Shown here: piece by piece, positions 11,521-24,146 of the stretch
How positions within the stretch are numbered: the stretch's first letter is position 1
Layout of the letters: every line of letters begins with the position of its first letter
Notes under the pieces: model-generated
The model's database searches: none
What the model was told of the DNA's origin: nothing
What the model saw: only the letters and a program-made list of their open reading frames with translations
Source of the DNA: Cannabis sativa
Taxonomy: Eukaryota; Streptophyta; Magnoliopsida; Rosales; Cannabaceae
NCBI RefSeq assembly: GCF_029168945.1
Contig: NC_083603.1
Span: 43,152,396 to 43,216,395 of the forward strand
DNA: 64,000 nt
Reading direction: 5' to 3'
Program-made: the position numbers and the translations under genes

Positions 11521-12467
11521 CAAGTATATTATTGGATGCAAGAGGTGGACTTGATCCAAGTTGAAGCAGTAGTGAAGTTGAGCGTCTAGCTAGAAACGTT
11601 AAATTAAGCACTATTGGGAGGCAACTCAAATTTTAATTCATTCATATTTCATTTTATTTCAAGGCATTTCAAGTTTTATTTTAATTATTTTATTGCTAAA
11701 AACTTGGAAATATGGTGAGCTACGGGCACCACGCGACGCCAACTCAGCTCACCGCGACGGAGCTTCAACCCTATAGATGGGGCCTCAGGTAAGTCCTTCT
11801 CTCATTGGGTTATTTATCACATCGGGGACAATGTGAATTTTTAGTTTGAGAGAGGGGTTTAATTTTATTTTTCCCGTGTTTATTTGTTTGCTTGCTTGTT
11901 TAGCTTAGTTTTTTTTTTTTAATTGTTGTTGTTTAGTGTAGTGTGGTTATTAATTAAATTGATACCGATTATGCTATTGTTGTTATTTTTGGGATGGATT
12001 AAAAATGTGAGCCACGCGTTTAATTCTTTGACTCTTTGAATTAATTTGGATGCTTATTGGAAATTTTATATAGATGTAAATTGTTAATATTTGGATTGTA
12101 TCATAAATGCACTATCTTGGCTTGCAAAATTGCTTGAATAGGATATAAATTACATGAGTTATTCTCTTGAGGCGATCATCTTTGACAATGCTTATTTGGA
12201 ATATGATTTAGGAAATTTTCTTTGGATTGTTTGAGCATTTCAAGCCTACCTTGATGTTATTATCCTTAGTTTATCAAGTTTGAGCTTAAGCTTGTTTTAA
12301 AATTTTGTCACTTATTTAAACCTATAATGTATCCATTCACTACTTTTATTATTTCCAATGCACTTTAAATTATGCCATAAGCTTATGTTTGAAAAGTGGG
12401 TGATTGTGAAAATGTGAAAATTGTACAGTGTTCTCCAACATTACTAAGAGAAGAAAAAAAAAGAAGA

Positions 12468-12500
<33 letters not shown>

Positions 12501-13660
12501 ATAATTATTGTGAATAAGAGGGATGTTGGATACATAGTTGTAAGCTTCTGATCAATCATAGCTATTACATTACAACCATGAAAATCCTTTTGATTCCAAG
12601 CAAGGATTGTTGACATTAGTAGAGAGAGGTAAGTCATGCAAGTATATATTAATCATTGGGTTGTGAAAAGTATAACAGAGTAGAATTATTATGATGTTAT
12701 TCAAACAAAAAAAGTTTAATTTGCATCTATGCATTGTTTTTGTTCACAGGTGGCAGCGGAAGTTTGATTGAAAGGGGGCTTATATAATTGTTTGTTAGTT
12801 CATGTGTTTTTTTCTTAGTTTTTAGCCTTACTCGAGGACGAGTAAGGATTTAGTTTGAGGAAATTAGTTAGCTATTTTAGCCTATTTTTCAGATCACTTT
12901 TTAGAGTTATTTTTCTTCTTTGTTGTTATTTTTTGTACAATTTTATGCTTGTTTTTCTTTGTTTTAGGTTCTCGGGATTTTAAAGTGTAAAATTAGTTAA
13001 CTAAGGGACAAGATGAGTTGGAAATCGAAAAAAAATCATGTTGAATTTATGAAGCGTGGTTGCGACAAGTCTATTTTTGGTCACGACTAATTGTTGTTGC
13101 GACGAGGATTAGTGTGGTAGTGGCAAGGAGCTTTGGCAGAATTGATGTTTTTGACTCTCTACAGTAGCCGCGACTAGACTACCTATGGTCGTAGCAACAA
13201 CTTTGTACGGGTCAAGGAGATTTTTGTCTTTTCTTGACTTTAAGTTGTAAAACTAAGTTTCAAAGGGGATGTTTCGAATTTTTATGGATTCATTCAGAGA
13301 AGAAGCTTAGAAAACAAAAGAAGAAGATTCTGGGAGGGAGCGTGGCGATCCGATCGAGTTCTCCATCTAGTTTCTTTCTCTTCCCTTTAATTTCTTATGT
13401 TTTATTCTGTTTTTAGTTTAATTATGGATTTGAATGTTGAGATTATAAACTAATTTCCCAATTTAGGGATATGGTGAACGTTGGATTGTTTTATTCCAAA
13501 AATTAATGTGATTTGTTATTTCTTCTTTCTTGATTGTGTGATTTATTCATCTTTGTGCTTATTACATATGTTTGCTTGGCTACCTTATGCATGATCTATA
13601 ATTGCAATACAAACTCTTAAAAGTGAGTACTGAGAATGCTCTAAATGAATAATCATAGAT
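11521..13660 (+). mobile_element. 3' end of a Ty3-gypsy-type element (internal tail and partial LTR)
   Basis: A pol C-terminal tail is visible at 11583-11636 (RLARNVKLSTIGRQLKF, stop). It resembles the Athila/Tat gypsy type, where pol is followed by a long non-coding stretch. Typical landmarks follow: 'atcggggacaatgtgaa' at about 11820 and 'ttactcgaggacgagtaa' at about 12828-12845, just before the 3' LTR. The LTR part (about 12860-13660) carries a leader-like CT-rich stretch near 13360 and then fades out. A related fragment in the same orientation lies at 46559-47440. There is no 5' half and no matching LTR, so the element is truncated and inactive. Lineage within Ty3-gypsy is inferred from memory of such motifs. 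Confidence 0.65.
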
Positions 13661-13934
13661 CTTACTGTCCCACAAAATTTTTTCAAAAATAATGTCTTTT
13701 TATATAACAACCGTAAATCAACAAAACAGAACAATTAAAAACAACAGTGGAACAACTAAAAAATAACAGTAAAACAACAATGAAAACTTAACACAGTACA
13801 CAGTACAAAAAAATATACAGTATTTTTTTAAAAAAAAAATCGTCCCACAATAAAAAAAGAAAAAAAGTAAGAAATTGTAGTATAAATTAATGTAAAAATT
13901 CCAATAAAATATTAAGCAAAATTTTACCACGTAC

Positions 13935-13953
13935 TAGGGTTTAGGGTTTAGGG
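13935..13953 (+). repeat. Short interstitial telomere-like repeat
   Basis: TAGGGTTTAGGGTTTAGGG is just under three units of the plant telomere repeat TTTAGGG. It is too short to show a former chromosome end; it may be a telo-box-like motif or chance expansion. Confidence 0.7.
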
Positions 13954-15100
13954 CGATACATGTTACGTACATAAATTCTAATACAGAGACTTAGTATCTG
14001 GTCGATCTATTAAACTAACCCCTTTTGTTATGAATAAACAAGAGATTCACAGAAGGAGCAGTAAGATATTCAAGCATGAAAATAACAAATTAACCATGTT
14101 ACAAATGAATCAGAAAAATGAAATATAGCAGCAGAAAAACTGTAAAGAAATGCTGGAAAGAGTAAATAGCATATACACAGTTTTATCCAGATTTTGGAGC
14201 ATAAAGGTCTCCTACATCCCGCTTGGCTTGCCCATCAAATCCAATATTGAGTAGAGATTACAAAGTGTACATAAACTCATTACACTTACAAGCTTAATTA
14301 GTATGAAGAACAACTCTTCTTCCTCACTCACAGCTCAAATATTCTAATAGAATTACTTTGTGATCATTTCCTTCCTAGATCGAATTTAGGGACCAAATCT
14401 TCCATATGTACATACAGCCACATCAGCAATGATTTCAGTGCTAAATAAAGTTTCAACATACACTCAGCAGCCACGTCATCAACACACAATTGTCGAATCA
14501 CCATATTCCTCACACCTTTGATAGAAGTCTTGGCCATGAATGCATAAGTAAGTTTGCACTAGAAAGTTGGTAGCCTAGCTAGCTATGAAAAAAGATATTA
14601 TGCAACCTGTTTTTTATGGATTCGTTTATTAATTGGTAAGGCCAAATCTCACGTAAAATAATGTATGTTTATTTTCTTGAGTTCTTGATATATAACTTTC
14701 ATAAAAATAAATTCAACATTACATATATGTCTATATTAACATGCTTGACTTTTTTTCCATTTTTTTTTTAAGATCATGACCTAGATGAATTTTCGGTCTA
14801 CAAATTTTAGGCACTTTCTCAATAGTTTACTAGATTTACTTATTTTGTTTTTATTATTATTATGAGATTTGTATTTACCTTTATATAAATTTAGAAAGGA
14901 AAGAAGAAAGAACATAACATAACATAACATCTTATTAATGAGAAAAGTATCTTGAGAATTTATTTTTTTGTGACAGAGTAAAAGGAAAAGGGTAAGAAGA
15001 AAAAACAAAAAAACGAAAGAACCGTGAGAGAGAATAAAGGGAGATGTGTATATATAGATATATAGCCCTAGCCTTATAGTTATATAGCTATATAGCTTAC
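13954..15100. other. Spacer with a possible old LTR fragment
   Basis: About 14140-14540 is less AT-rich and includes 'tttatccagattttgg' and 'aggtctcctacatcc', which resemble plant LTR sequence of the 'tacgtggttcgg...cctac' type. No ends or duplications could be set. The rest is AT-rich with no gene seen. Confidence 0.3.
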
Positions 15101-15271
15101 CTTATCTTTCAAAGGATTGGAAACTGAAAACTTGGTTTCACTTCCAATAATTTCATATCTGGTCTCTTCATTGTAAGCAAATGAAAATGAGCCTTTGGGG
15201 ATTAGATAATGACATTTCATATTTCCCAACCCAACCACATCAAAATAGAAACTCTCCTTTTTTTGGTACAA
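15101..15271 (-). pseudogene. Exon-like ORF ending at a splice donor, unknown protein
   Basis: A 57-codon open stretch contains FYFDVVGLGNMKCHYL, then GSFSFAYNEETRYEI, and ends SVSNPLKDK at GATAAG followed by GTAAGC, a strong donor. Codon use is balanced compared with the surrounding A/T runs, which argues for real coding origin. There is no ATG; the frame opens at a TTG near 15271, so an upstream acceptor would be needed. I found no partner exon within 1 kb on either side. I do not recognise the family. It may be a single surviving exon, a captured fragment, or chance. Confidence 0.3.
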
Positions 15272-17002
15272 ATTTCACTTCCAAGTTTCCAAATTAAACT
15301 AACTTACACATGCGTAGAGTGTATACACATCTCACTATATTAGTTAACCAAATTATTTAAGTATAATTAGAGTCCCATACACTATTAATTATTTATATAT
15401 ATATTATTGACCTTTGTCTCCTCCTTTGTCTTTGGAGTACCTAGTTGCATTTTTAATTTTAAATATTTATTTAATAATTTAGCAAATTTGTGCACAAAGG
15501 AATCTTTTAGTAACAAAGTTGAAAAAGAAAAAGAAAAATTATATATATTAATTGCTTTTCACTACTTGTTCCAGCTCTTAAAGTTAAACCAAAGCTATAG
15601 GAAATGCCAAAAAGAGAATTTGAAAAAATGTTCTTTATTTTCAACTATAAATTAAGCTTTTTCCATGCCTAGCTAAGATTTTTTTCTTTTCTTTAATGTA
15701 TTTAATTAATTATATATATACTAGCATGCATATGATTATAATCACTTAATTATTTATTTATTAATGCATGCTTTTAGAGGTTGGACAAATTTTAATACGG
15801 TTTGCAAAAAGTATATAGGTTGAGAATTTTGAATTTTTTTTTGACCCCTTTTCAATAAATATTAAAAATATATATATACAAAAAAACAAAAAACAATTTA
15901 GCTGGAATGATGAACTTAGCATGTGAAGATGGAATCTCAAGCAGAACAAGTTTTGGAAAGGTTTGTGTAGAGAGTATAGTAGTAGTAGTACTAACCCAAT
16001 AAATACATATAACATTAATCATATATATTATATACATATTATTTTTTTTTTTTTGAAAGAAAAATTTGAATTTATTTATGTATAATGTTAATGCCAAAAA
16101 AACATTAATATGCTATAGTTATAAACAGTGTTGGCACAACACTCGACATGTTACTTTCAAATATATGAAACAAACCACCATAAGGGCATTGCATGTGCTA
16201 AATAATATATATTTATATATAAATATTTCATATAGGCTACTATTACATTGGGTTGTTGTTATGATAAAAAAAAAACACTATTTTTCACATTATTATATCT
16301 TTATTTATTATGTTCAATATCCTATAATGTGTCCTACTTCATGACCTAACACCACTTTCACCAACAAACTTGTTCTCACAACCAATCGAATATATAGCTA
16401 GTTTTCAGTGTAGTAGATATAATTTATATATATATATATATATATATATATCATCAAAAGGGCATGTATTTGTATGGTTATAATAATTAAAAACTTGAAA
16501 TTTTTATTTAATAAAGTTTTGGAAAAGATATAAGCCAGTTTTAATTAATTAACTTCTGTGGTTTTGTGTATTACATGACCAGAAAAGACCATTCACGGAT
16601 TACTAAATTGTCTCCTCCACAAAAATGAAAAGTTAAATATTTATTTAGGGTTTATATAGAACAAAACAATAGAGAATAATAATGTCAACACTTTTTGGGG
16701 GAGAAAAAAATAAAATGCTTCTATTTATAAACTATTCAATACAGAACAAATATTTCAAATAAATAAATATATATTTTGAAGAAAATTTTGCATAATAAGA
16801 AGAAGAGGTATAATTTGTTGAATCCCACAAGAACAATCATTTCCCAAATTATTTATATATTTTGCATTTGTTTTGAATATGATTATTCAGATTATTATTA
16901 TTGGTGTGTAGTTACTAGTTAGTAGTTTATACTTTGTTAGTGGTTACCCAATATAGGAAAAATAATAGAATCCAAAGATTATGTGACAGAAAGTTACCAA
17001 GA
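15272..17002. other. AT-rich spacer
   Basis: No gene is visible. It includes an (AT)n tract at about 16424-16451 and many poly-A/T runs. Short ATG frames here are all low-complexity. Confidence 0.5.
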
Positions 17003-17010
17003 CCTAGGAA

Positions 17011-18593
17011 TAGGAATGTCAATGGGGCGGGTCGGATCTGATCCGACTCTGATCCGACCTGATCCAGATCATATACGGATCTGCCCCGCCCCGCCCCGCT
17101 GGATTAGATACTCGGATCGGATCTGATCCGACCCGCCTTATACGGATCGGATCTGATCCGACCTAACTTTTTTTTTAAAAAAAAAATATATATTTTATAT
17201 CTAAATTTATTTTTTTTTCCAAAATTTATTTGTTTAAGAACTAATAATGCATCATTTTTTTCTTATATATTTTTATTTTATTTGTCAAAATCAATAAAAA
17301 AATATATATCAAATTCTTATCACATAAAAATGTAATTTTACTATTGAAAATTAATTACCAAATTTTAGAAATTCCACTAATATAATCATCAATAATAATG
17401 TAGTATGATGATTACATGAAATAAATCTCCTCTAAAAAAATACATGAAATTAACTATGAACTTTTTATATGGTTCTTCTAGTCTTCAAGATTTAGTCTGT
17501 ACGGCTCCTACAAAAAAATAAATATGTTAATAATAAAAGTAAAATTTTTTATAGTGAGTCACACCAAATTGTAATTTTTGTAACTAATTCTTTTAGTGAT
17601 GGACCTATTTTAGTAACAACATAAGAATGATGTTTATAATTAGTTACAACTTTTTTACTTTTAGTCACAAATTTTGTTGTGATTAAAAATAAGATTTTTT
17701 GTAGTGATATTTTTTTTTTATCAATTTTTAAAATTAAAAAAAAAATGGTTATAGAACACATTTTTATTTTTTAAAAATAAAAAATTACTTTTATTTTTAT
17801 GATTAAAAAATTAAAAAAAATTAAAAAAATAAAAATATTAGCAAATGCCCCTTAAATAATTAAATATTTAAGAGTCAAATAATGGTATTAATTACTCATT
17901 ATTATAATATTTAATTAATTAGTATTTTTATTTGATAAACAAAAATTAAATATTATTCTTATTAATTAATAATATGTTTATATTAAATATAAATTATTGT
18001 TGCATACATATATAAAAGTGATATAATATAAAAGTGTAAATTATTGTACAAATTAATATATTTAACAGTGCCTATACATAAATCGATCTAATTTGTATAA
18101 CATTTGTTACTTTACTTTCTTATTATAACCTTATATTTAAGATTTTCCTTAAAGAAGAAGGTAGGGAATTTTGCAAATAATAATAATTATTATAATCAAA
18201 TAATTAAAATATAGATTGGCCAGTATACATATATATTTTTTATTTATATATATATGTACGCATATATATAAGAATTAAATTGAGAGAGTAATTAATTAAA
18301 ATAATAATATATAGTGTGGTCTATGGGCAGATCATATATGTTTAATGGTGGTATTCCACTGGCCTTACACTTTAAAAAAATATATTAAAAAGTAAAAAAT
18401 CTTTTTTTTTTTAAAAAAATATATATATACATTTAAAACGGATCGGGTCAGATCCGATCCGTAAAAAAATTAAGCGGGGCGGGTCGGATCTGATCCAAGA
18501 TCCAATAACTATCCGAATGTTTCGGATCAGTAGTGATCCGTCGGATCGGATCACTGATCCGATCCGAATGAATGGATCTTTTTGCCATGCCTA
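17011..18593. mobile_element. Non-autonomous hAT element with GGATC-rich ends
   Basis: The element is 1583 bp with short inverted ends, TAGGAATGTCAA and TTTGCCATGCCTA, and a perfect 8-bp duplication cctaggaa (17003-17010 and 18594-18601), the hAT signature. Both subterminal regions (about 17025-17165 and 18438-18570) are packed with inverted and direct copies of GGATC(G/T)GATC and CGGGTCGG. They stand out as GC-rich islands in AT-rich DNA. The core is AT-rich, encodes no transposase, and holds a CACTA-type MITE relic (17505-17706). The element at 28622-29872 belongs to the same family. Confidence 0.88.
17505..17706 (-). mobile_element. Truncated CACTA-type MITE nested in the hAT element
   Basis: The right end TTTTTTGTAGTG and adjoining 'gttgtgattaaaaataag' and 'cttttagtcacaa' match, in inverse orientation, the left half of the MITE at 58332-58656. 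The left end (tcctacaaaaaaata) is a degenerate CACTACAAAAAA. No convincing 3-bp duplication was found. It is a decayed copy. Confidence 0.6.
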
Positions 18594-18601
18594 CCTAGGA
18601 A

Positions 18602-20440
18602 GCCACCATTTTTTTTTTATATATATATTTATATATAAGAAGAGAAAAAAATATATATATTAATATGAGAATAAGATACATATTGGGTGTGGTCTTCTAA
18701 AAATGGGGTTTCCAATATCATTTAGATGTAAAGTATTTTACTTGCTTTTTGAGTAAATCTATAAAATTGTGACCCATCAACAAGAAAAGAGGTAGTAAAC
18801 TCGTGTAGAATACTACTGGTAACAGAAAGGTCAAATTTTTCAGAGAAATCATTATTGAAAAACTTAAAAAAAAAAATTAAAAAATTATTATATACATATT
18901 GTTGTTGTTGTTATATGTAACCAACTAACCATATAAGTAAAAACCACGGCTTTAAGCGTTTATAGTCCAAAACCAAATTTAAAAAGGCACAGAAAAACAT
19001 ATATACTAGGGGCGTTTGTTTAATTATTATTCTTAAAAATGTTTTATTTCTTCTGAGTAATATATATTATCAAACATATCTACCATACAATAAAAACCAA
19101 CATGTTTTTGAGGGAATAAGATAAAGAAAACTGTTAAGGTAAAGAAAACCTGAAAACCCTTTATGCTTTTATGAGCACTTTGGCTGAAATTCAGTGTCAA
19201 AGGTTGAATAATGGTAATTTATTTGTATTTTTTTTTAACTTTTTCTACTGAGTTGTAATTTTTAAGGAAGAAATAATTAACGTTTTTTATAACATAGTTT
19301 TCTTCAATTCTTTTTCTATAAATAATGCTGACTCAGATTTTTTATTCTATTATTATTATTTATTATTTTCTTTAATGTAGAGAAAACTTTGGTTAAGACA
19401 TGCTGTATGTACTTGTACATGCTTTCTGTTTGGTTCAACTATTTTTCAATATTTGATTATTTGTCCTTAAATGAAACATATCACATGCAAACCCTAGGCG
19501 AATTAATGATAAATGATGACATAATTGTTTCTTTTTTCTTTCATGAAGTTTAATCTCTAAAGACAAATAATAAAATATAAAATAATATAGTAAAATACCA
19601 ATAATATAATAAAATAAGTAAATTTCAATTATTTTAAATCTAAAAACTTTTAAAAATACTTTATTTTAATAATTTTTATTCTATATAGAATTTATATCTT
19701 TAATTATATATTAATTTTTTTAACTGCTTTTTTCTTTAAATTTATATTCTTAAAAAATATATCTATCAAATAAAATAAATTATATTTTCAATATTATGAC
19801 AGAAAAAATAAATAAAAATTTATATGAAAGTTTCTTAAAAAAAATAAAAAAAAATATATAAATCATTTAGAAAAAAAAAAGTATGAAAATAAAATCGAAA
19901 TAAATATTGAATTTAATATAAAATAATGTGAGGAAAAAAATTTAGAAAAATATTTTTGAGTAATTTTTAAAATTTACTTTTTTAATAATAAGGTGTACTA
20001 TCATTTTATGGGGTGAAAATAGAACTCCCCTAAAATACATATAAATATTATATAGGAAATTTCTCTAGTATACCCTCTTAATTAAAGGAGTGTTCTAGTA
20101 GACCTCCTATCTATTTTAGCATATAGAAATTTTTTTTAGTTTGTTTTTTTTATGATCGTATACGTAGTACCCATTTAGGATCACATATAAATTTTTAAAA
20201 AATTATAAATACTTTACAATACCAAAAATAAAGTTCAAATAATTATTTACTATGTATATAAGAAAAAATAGCCACGAGTGTAACAAATTATTTGAATTTT
20301 ATTTTTAGCATTGTATATTATTCAAAACTTTTTAAAAAATTTACAAGTGACTTATATAAGTGCAATGTACGTGATCATCTTAAATGCAAAAATAAATAAA
20401 GAGTCTATCTAAACAACTTACTATATAAACTTACTTTATT
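18602..20440. other. AT-rich spacer with diverged repeat at ~20.1-20.4 kb
   Basis: No gene is visible. About 20180-20260 shares 'ataaatttttaaaaaatt', 'tttacaataccaaaaata' and 'gttcaaataattatttac' with the AT-rich repeat family also seen near 3.0, 31.5 and 51.5 kb. Confidence 0.45.
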
Positions 20441-20448
20441 TTATTTTA

Positions 20449-20824
20449 GGGTATATACCATTTTGAACCTTGTGTTTTGTAAAAATTATCAATTGGACTC
20501 TCTGTTTTGTTAAATTACAAAATAAACCCTGTATTTTCTAAAATTGTACAAATAGGAACCCTGAGCTGATTTTTTGTCAAAATAAAATTTAATAATAATC
20601 CGATCTAGAGATGTTATGACAAAACTAGTTAAATATTTTGTATCTATTCGTGTTAGAAATTGTCTTAAAGTTGATTATATTAAATAATAAAATTATTGAA
20701 AATTAAGCTCAGGTTCCTATTTTTACCATTTAACAACACAGAAGGTCTATTTTATTATTTAACAAAACAGAGAGTTCAATTAATAATTTTTACAAAACAC
20801 AAAGTCCAAAATAATATTTATTTT
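20449..20824. mobile_element. Foldback MITE, Mutator-like
   Basis: The left arm (CCATTTTGAACCTTGTG, then TTTTGTAAAAATTAT, then GGACTCTCTGTTTTG) is repeated in inverse at the right end (CAAAACAGAGAGTTC ... CAAAACACAAAGTCC). This gives terminal inverted repeats of at least 60 bp. The flanks ttattttag (20440-20448) and ttattttat (20825-20833) agree at 8 of 9 bases. There is no coding capacity. A diverged relative lies at 38677-39058. Confidence 0.7.
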
Positions 20825-20833
20825 TTATTTTAT

Positions 20834-22439
20834 ACATATAAAAAAATATGTATCGTTTTTTAGTACAAAATATGTATATCTGATATATGAAGCTTTATTC
20901 CAATAAATTAAATAAATACCTTAATGGCGGTTATATATCTAAAAAATAATATTGTATTATTTAGTAGTTAGGTGTATATAAATAAGCAAAACTCATATGA
21001 AAAATTATATTTATTCTAAAAAAAATATATATATTAAAAAGCTGAATTTGACAAATTGGTGACAAGGAGAGTGAGTCGTAATTAAAGTTGTCTTGTAATA
21101 TTTTTCTTCCAAATCATAATGAGACGTAGCTCCTAAATATTTAAAATATGAAAGAAATACTATATAAATTCGTGCCTAAATATTAAATATTTAATTTTTT
21201 TTACTCAAAGGTACATTTATATATCAAAGACCTAGCTAGGTAGCTCCTAATAATTGTACTATTCATTTTCTTTCTTTTTCTTCAATGGAATGATTTTGGT
21301 CAATTCATCTATCAAAACCAATGTAAGTGCTAAAACTCAGAAACTTTTCTGGTCCATTTTCCTCATTCATTTTCAATTGCTTTTTAACCACTTCCCCAAT
21401 CCAACCAACTTTTTGCTTAGTGTGACACACCACCTTCATCAAAATACATATTTTATTTTACATATTAAACTTCTAATTCATTTTTCTCAAACAAACTTAC
21501 ATACATACACTATTATAAACATTATCCCACTGAAATAAATGATAAAATATTAAACTATATATATAAGAATATAAACTACTCTACTCATCATCAATTAATT
21601 TTGAAATGAAAGTTCAGAGCCATATCCCTTGCAGGCAAGTAATCCTATCCCCAATCTACACCTATAATCCTTTTTCAATTTTGTTCTCCATATTTCTAAA
21701 CTTTTGAAGTTCGATCGTCCACTATAGAGAAATGCTAAAAGAGATTAATGATAATTAACACTTTTTTTAGTATCATATCGTTATTAGTGTAATTAAGTAT
21801 CCAGTCCTATATAAATTAATAAAATAAATTTTAGAGAATATCAATTTAAATGAATATCGCCAACTAATTGTAAAACTAATACCCCATAACAATTGTCTAA
21901 ATCATACCCACAACTTTAACATGTACTTACAGAACTTTCATCCAAATTAGGTGTTACATTAGTAAAATGAAACTAATGAAATTCAAAATGCAATAATTTC
22001 AATAGTTAAAAGATACACCATTTTAAGGACATTTGCATACTAGCATTAATTCTTATAATTCTATAACCAACCAACAAGTGACTGAAAAAATATAACAAGC
22101 TGCATAACAAAAATAGAAGATAATAAATATTTACATGTCATTATTTTTTATTTTATTTTTGATGATGATTACCATTTTTCATAATTATTTCTTTCATATT
22201 TATATAGAACAACTAAAAAAAAAATTACAAAAGCATAAGCAGCCTCAAAATTCTACATTGTATCTGTAGATCATACAAAGGGCCCCATTAAAAAAAAAAA
22301 AAAAAAAGACCTACACATAACAGGGTAACCAAAGTAGAAGAACATGATCCAACAGAGCAGAGCCCAAATCACCACCCCTCATTTTCTGGACAATTTTCTC
22401 CTGTCCCTCAAAACCAACCCCTTTTAATTTTTCTTCTCT
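20834..22439. other. Spacer and 3' flank of the HIPP gene
   Basis: No further gene is visible. The last 200 bases should contain the HIPP 3' untranslated region on the minus strand. Candidate AATAAA-type signals occur near 22145-22160 but many chance matches exist in this DNA. About 21880-22040 contains diverged MITE-like phrases. Confidence 0.4.
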
Positions 22440-24146
22440 TTACATAACAGAACAGGCATTAGGATTTTCATCACTGAAATACTGAGGAGGGTAGGCATTA
22501 TAGGCATTAGGATTATAGATATTAGCATTAGGAACAGAAGCAATACTAATATTGTTATTATAGGCATACATATTTTCCATACCATACCTTGGTTGTGGAT
22601 AGTAATAACTAAACTCATTCTTCTTAAGCTCAACAACACTATTTTCCTCAACAACAACACCTTGATCACCTTCTTCTTTCTTTTCTTTCTTCTCTTCTTT
22701 TCCACCCTCTGCTGCAGGTGCAGGTGCACCCTCACCACCCTCACCACCACTACCTTTTTTGTCTTTGTCTTTCTCACCACCTTCTTCAGCTTTTTTCTCT
22801 TCTTTACTTTCTTTCTTATCCGAGTCTTGTTTTACTATCACTGCATGTTTTCCTGTTCTCTTGTACACGTATTCAACCAACTTGGTTGGATCCAATGCTC
22901 CCTTTACTGTTACTTGTGAGCTTTTTAGATCTGGTTCAGCTGATTCCACTCCTGTAATAATAATCATAATTAAACAAAATTGGATCTAGACTAGACACTA
23001 AAGTAGTGGATTGAATTGAGGGAATCTAAATATTTTTTTATTAGTGTAAAAGAATGTATTGATTTTGAGAGGATTTGTTAGACAGTGAAAGCTCTTAATT
23101 TTTATTAATTTTGCAGAAAAAGATCCGTTTCATGCTGTCAATAGATTTTTATATATTAAAAAATAAAAAAAATCTTAAAACTTTGAAAAGAGAAGAAAAT
23201 TGAAGGAATTGATTGCATGAAAGTGAAAAATCTTAACCTTTCATTCTCATTATGCGCTTTTTGATTTCTTGTGCACAAGCTTCACAATGCATGTAAACTT
23301 TTAGGACCACTGTCACGATTGGAACCTGAAACATCAAATATCAAAAATCAAATCAAACCCCATTAAAGAAAATGAAAATCCCAGTTGAAATTTTCTTCAA
23401 AAACAGAGAGAATTTTTTTTTAAAAAAAAAAAAAAAAAAAACCTCTTCTTTCTTTTCCTCTGGTTTAGGCTTCTCTTTCTCTTCAGGCTTTTTCTCCTCT
23501 GTTGGTGGTTTTGGAATTGGAGAAAGAAGCTCAACCTGTCTATGACTCTTCCTCTGAACCCTCTCCAATACCTTAAGTGGATCAGCTTTCTCTCCTTTAA
23601 CAATCACTTTGTGAGTTTTACAATCGGTAGTCACATCTTCAACCCCTGAAAAATAAAATACACCAAATCAAATCTCCACCACTAAATAACAAAACTTTAA
23701 AAAAAGTTTCAAACTTTTTTTTAAAACGGTCACAAACCTTCAAACCCTTTAAGACAGCGGCGGACTTTTCTAGCACAACCTTCACAATGCATAAAAACTC
23801 TTAGAACAATCTCTTGTGGCGGCGGCGGAGGAGGCGGCGGAGCTTGGTCTTTGGAAGCTTCCTCTGTTTTCTTCTCTTCCTTTTTCTCTTCAGCTACAGG
23901 AGCCGGAGCCGGAGCTGGAGCCGAAGCCGGTTTCTCTTCCTCTGTTTTCTTCTCTTCTTTTTTCTCCTCCGCCGGCTTTTTAGCCTCTTCTGGTTTTTTC
24001 TCTTCAACTTTCTTCTCCTCCGGTTTCTTTTCCTCCTAAACAAACACAAACCCAAATATCAGAATCATCCCCAAAACACAAAAACAACAACAAAAGCCAT
24101 TAAAATAAACAAAAAGCAATGAGCGTAGCAGTAGTACCTCTCCCAT
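22440..24146 (-). CDS. HIPP: Heavy-metal-associated isoprenylated plant protein, two HMA domains (HIPP7/ATFP3-like)
   Basis: Probable metal-binding, farnesylated plant protein that tethers to membranes or partners; proposed roles in the family are metal handling and stress signalling. Five coding exons on the minus strand: 24146-24138 (MGE only), 24035-23738, 23645-23443, 23325-23238 and 22951-22440. All introns are GT...AG and phases agree, giving 369 residues. Domains: a Lys/Glu-rich N-terminus with Ala-Pro repeats and eight prolines (69-76); HMA1 about 78-141 with MHCEGC (Cys87, Cys90); a second Lys/Glu linker; HMA2 about 173-241 with MHCEAC (Cys184, Cys187); a Lys/Glu/Gly-rich region; a Tyr/Asn-rich tail; and the CaaX box CSVM (366-369). 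Both CxxC sites and the CaaX cysteine are intact, so the gene looks functional. The order matches the Arabidopsis HIPP7/ATFP3 group, from memory. The exon 3 donor (GAG then GT and a T run) is the weakest junction. Confidence 0.92.

Noticed and set aside
13935..13953. Former chromosome end or fusion point
   Set aside because: Fewer than three telomere units and no subtelomeric context.
23353..23634. A 93-residue single-frame HIPP-like ORF ending in poly-Phe
   Set aside because: It reads through the exon 3 splice donor into the T-rich intron; the spliced model is in phase and matches the family.
22593..24122. Plus-strand Leu/Phe/Ser-rich ORFs over the HIPP gene, some with apparent membrane segments
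   Set aside because: Antisense shadows of Lys/Glu-rich HIPP exons; AAG/GAG codons read in reverse give Leu, Phe and Ser.
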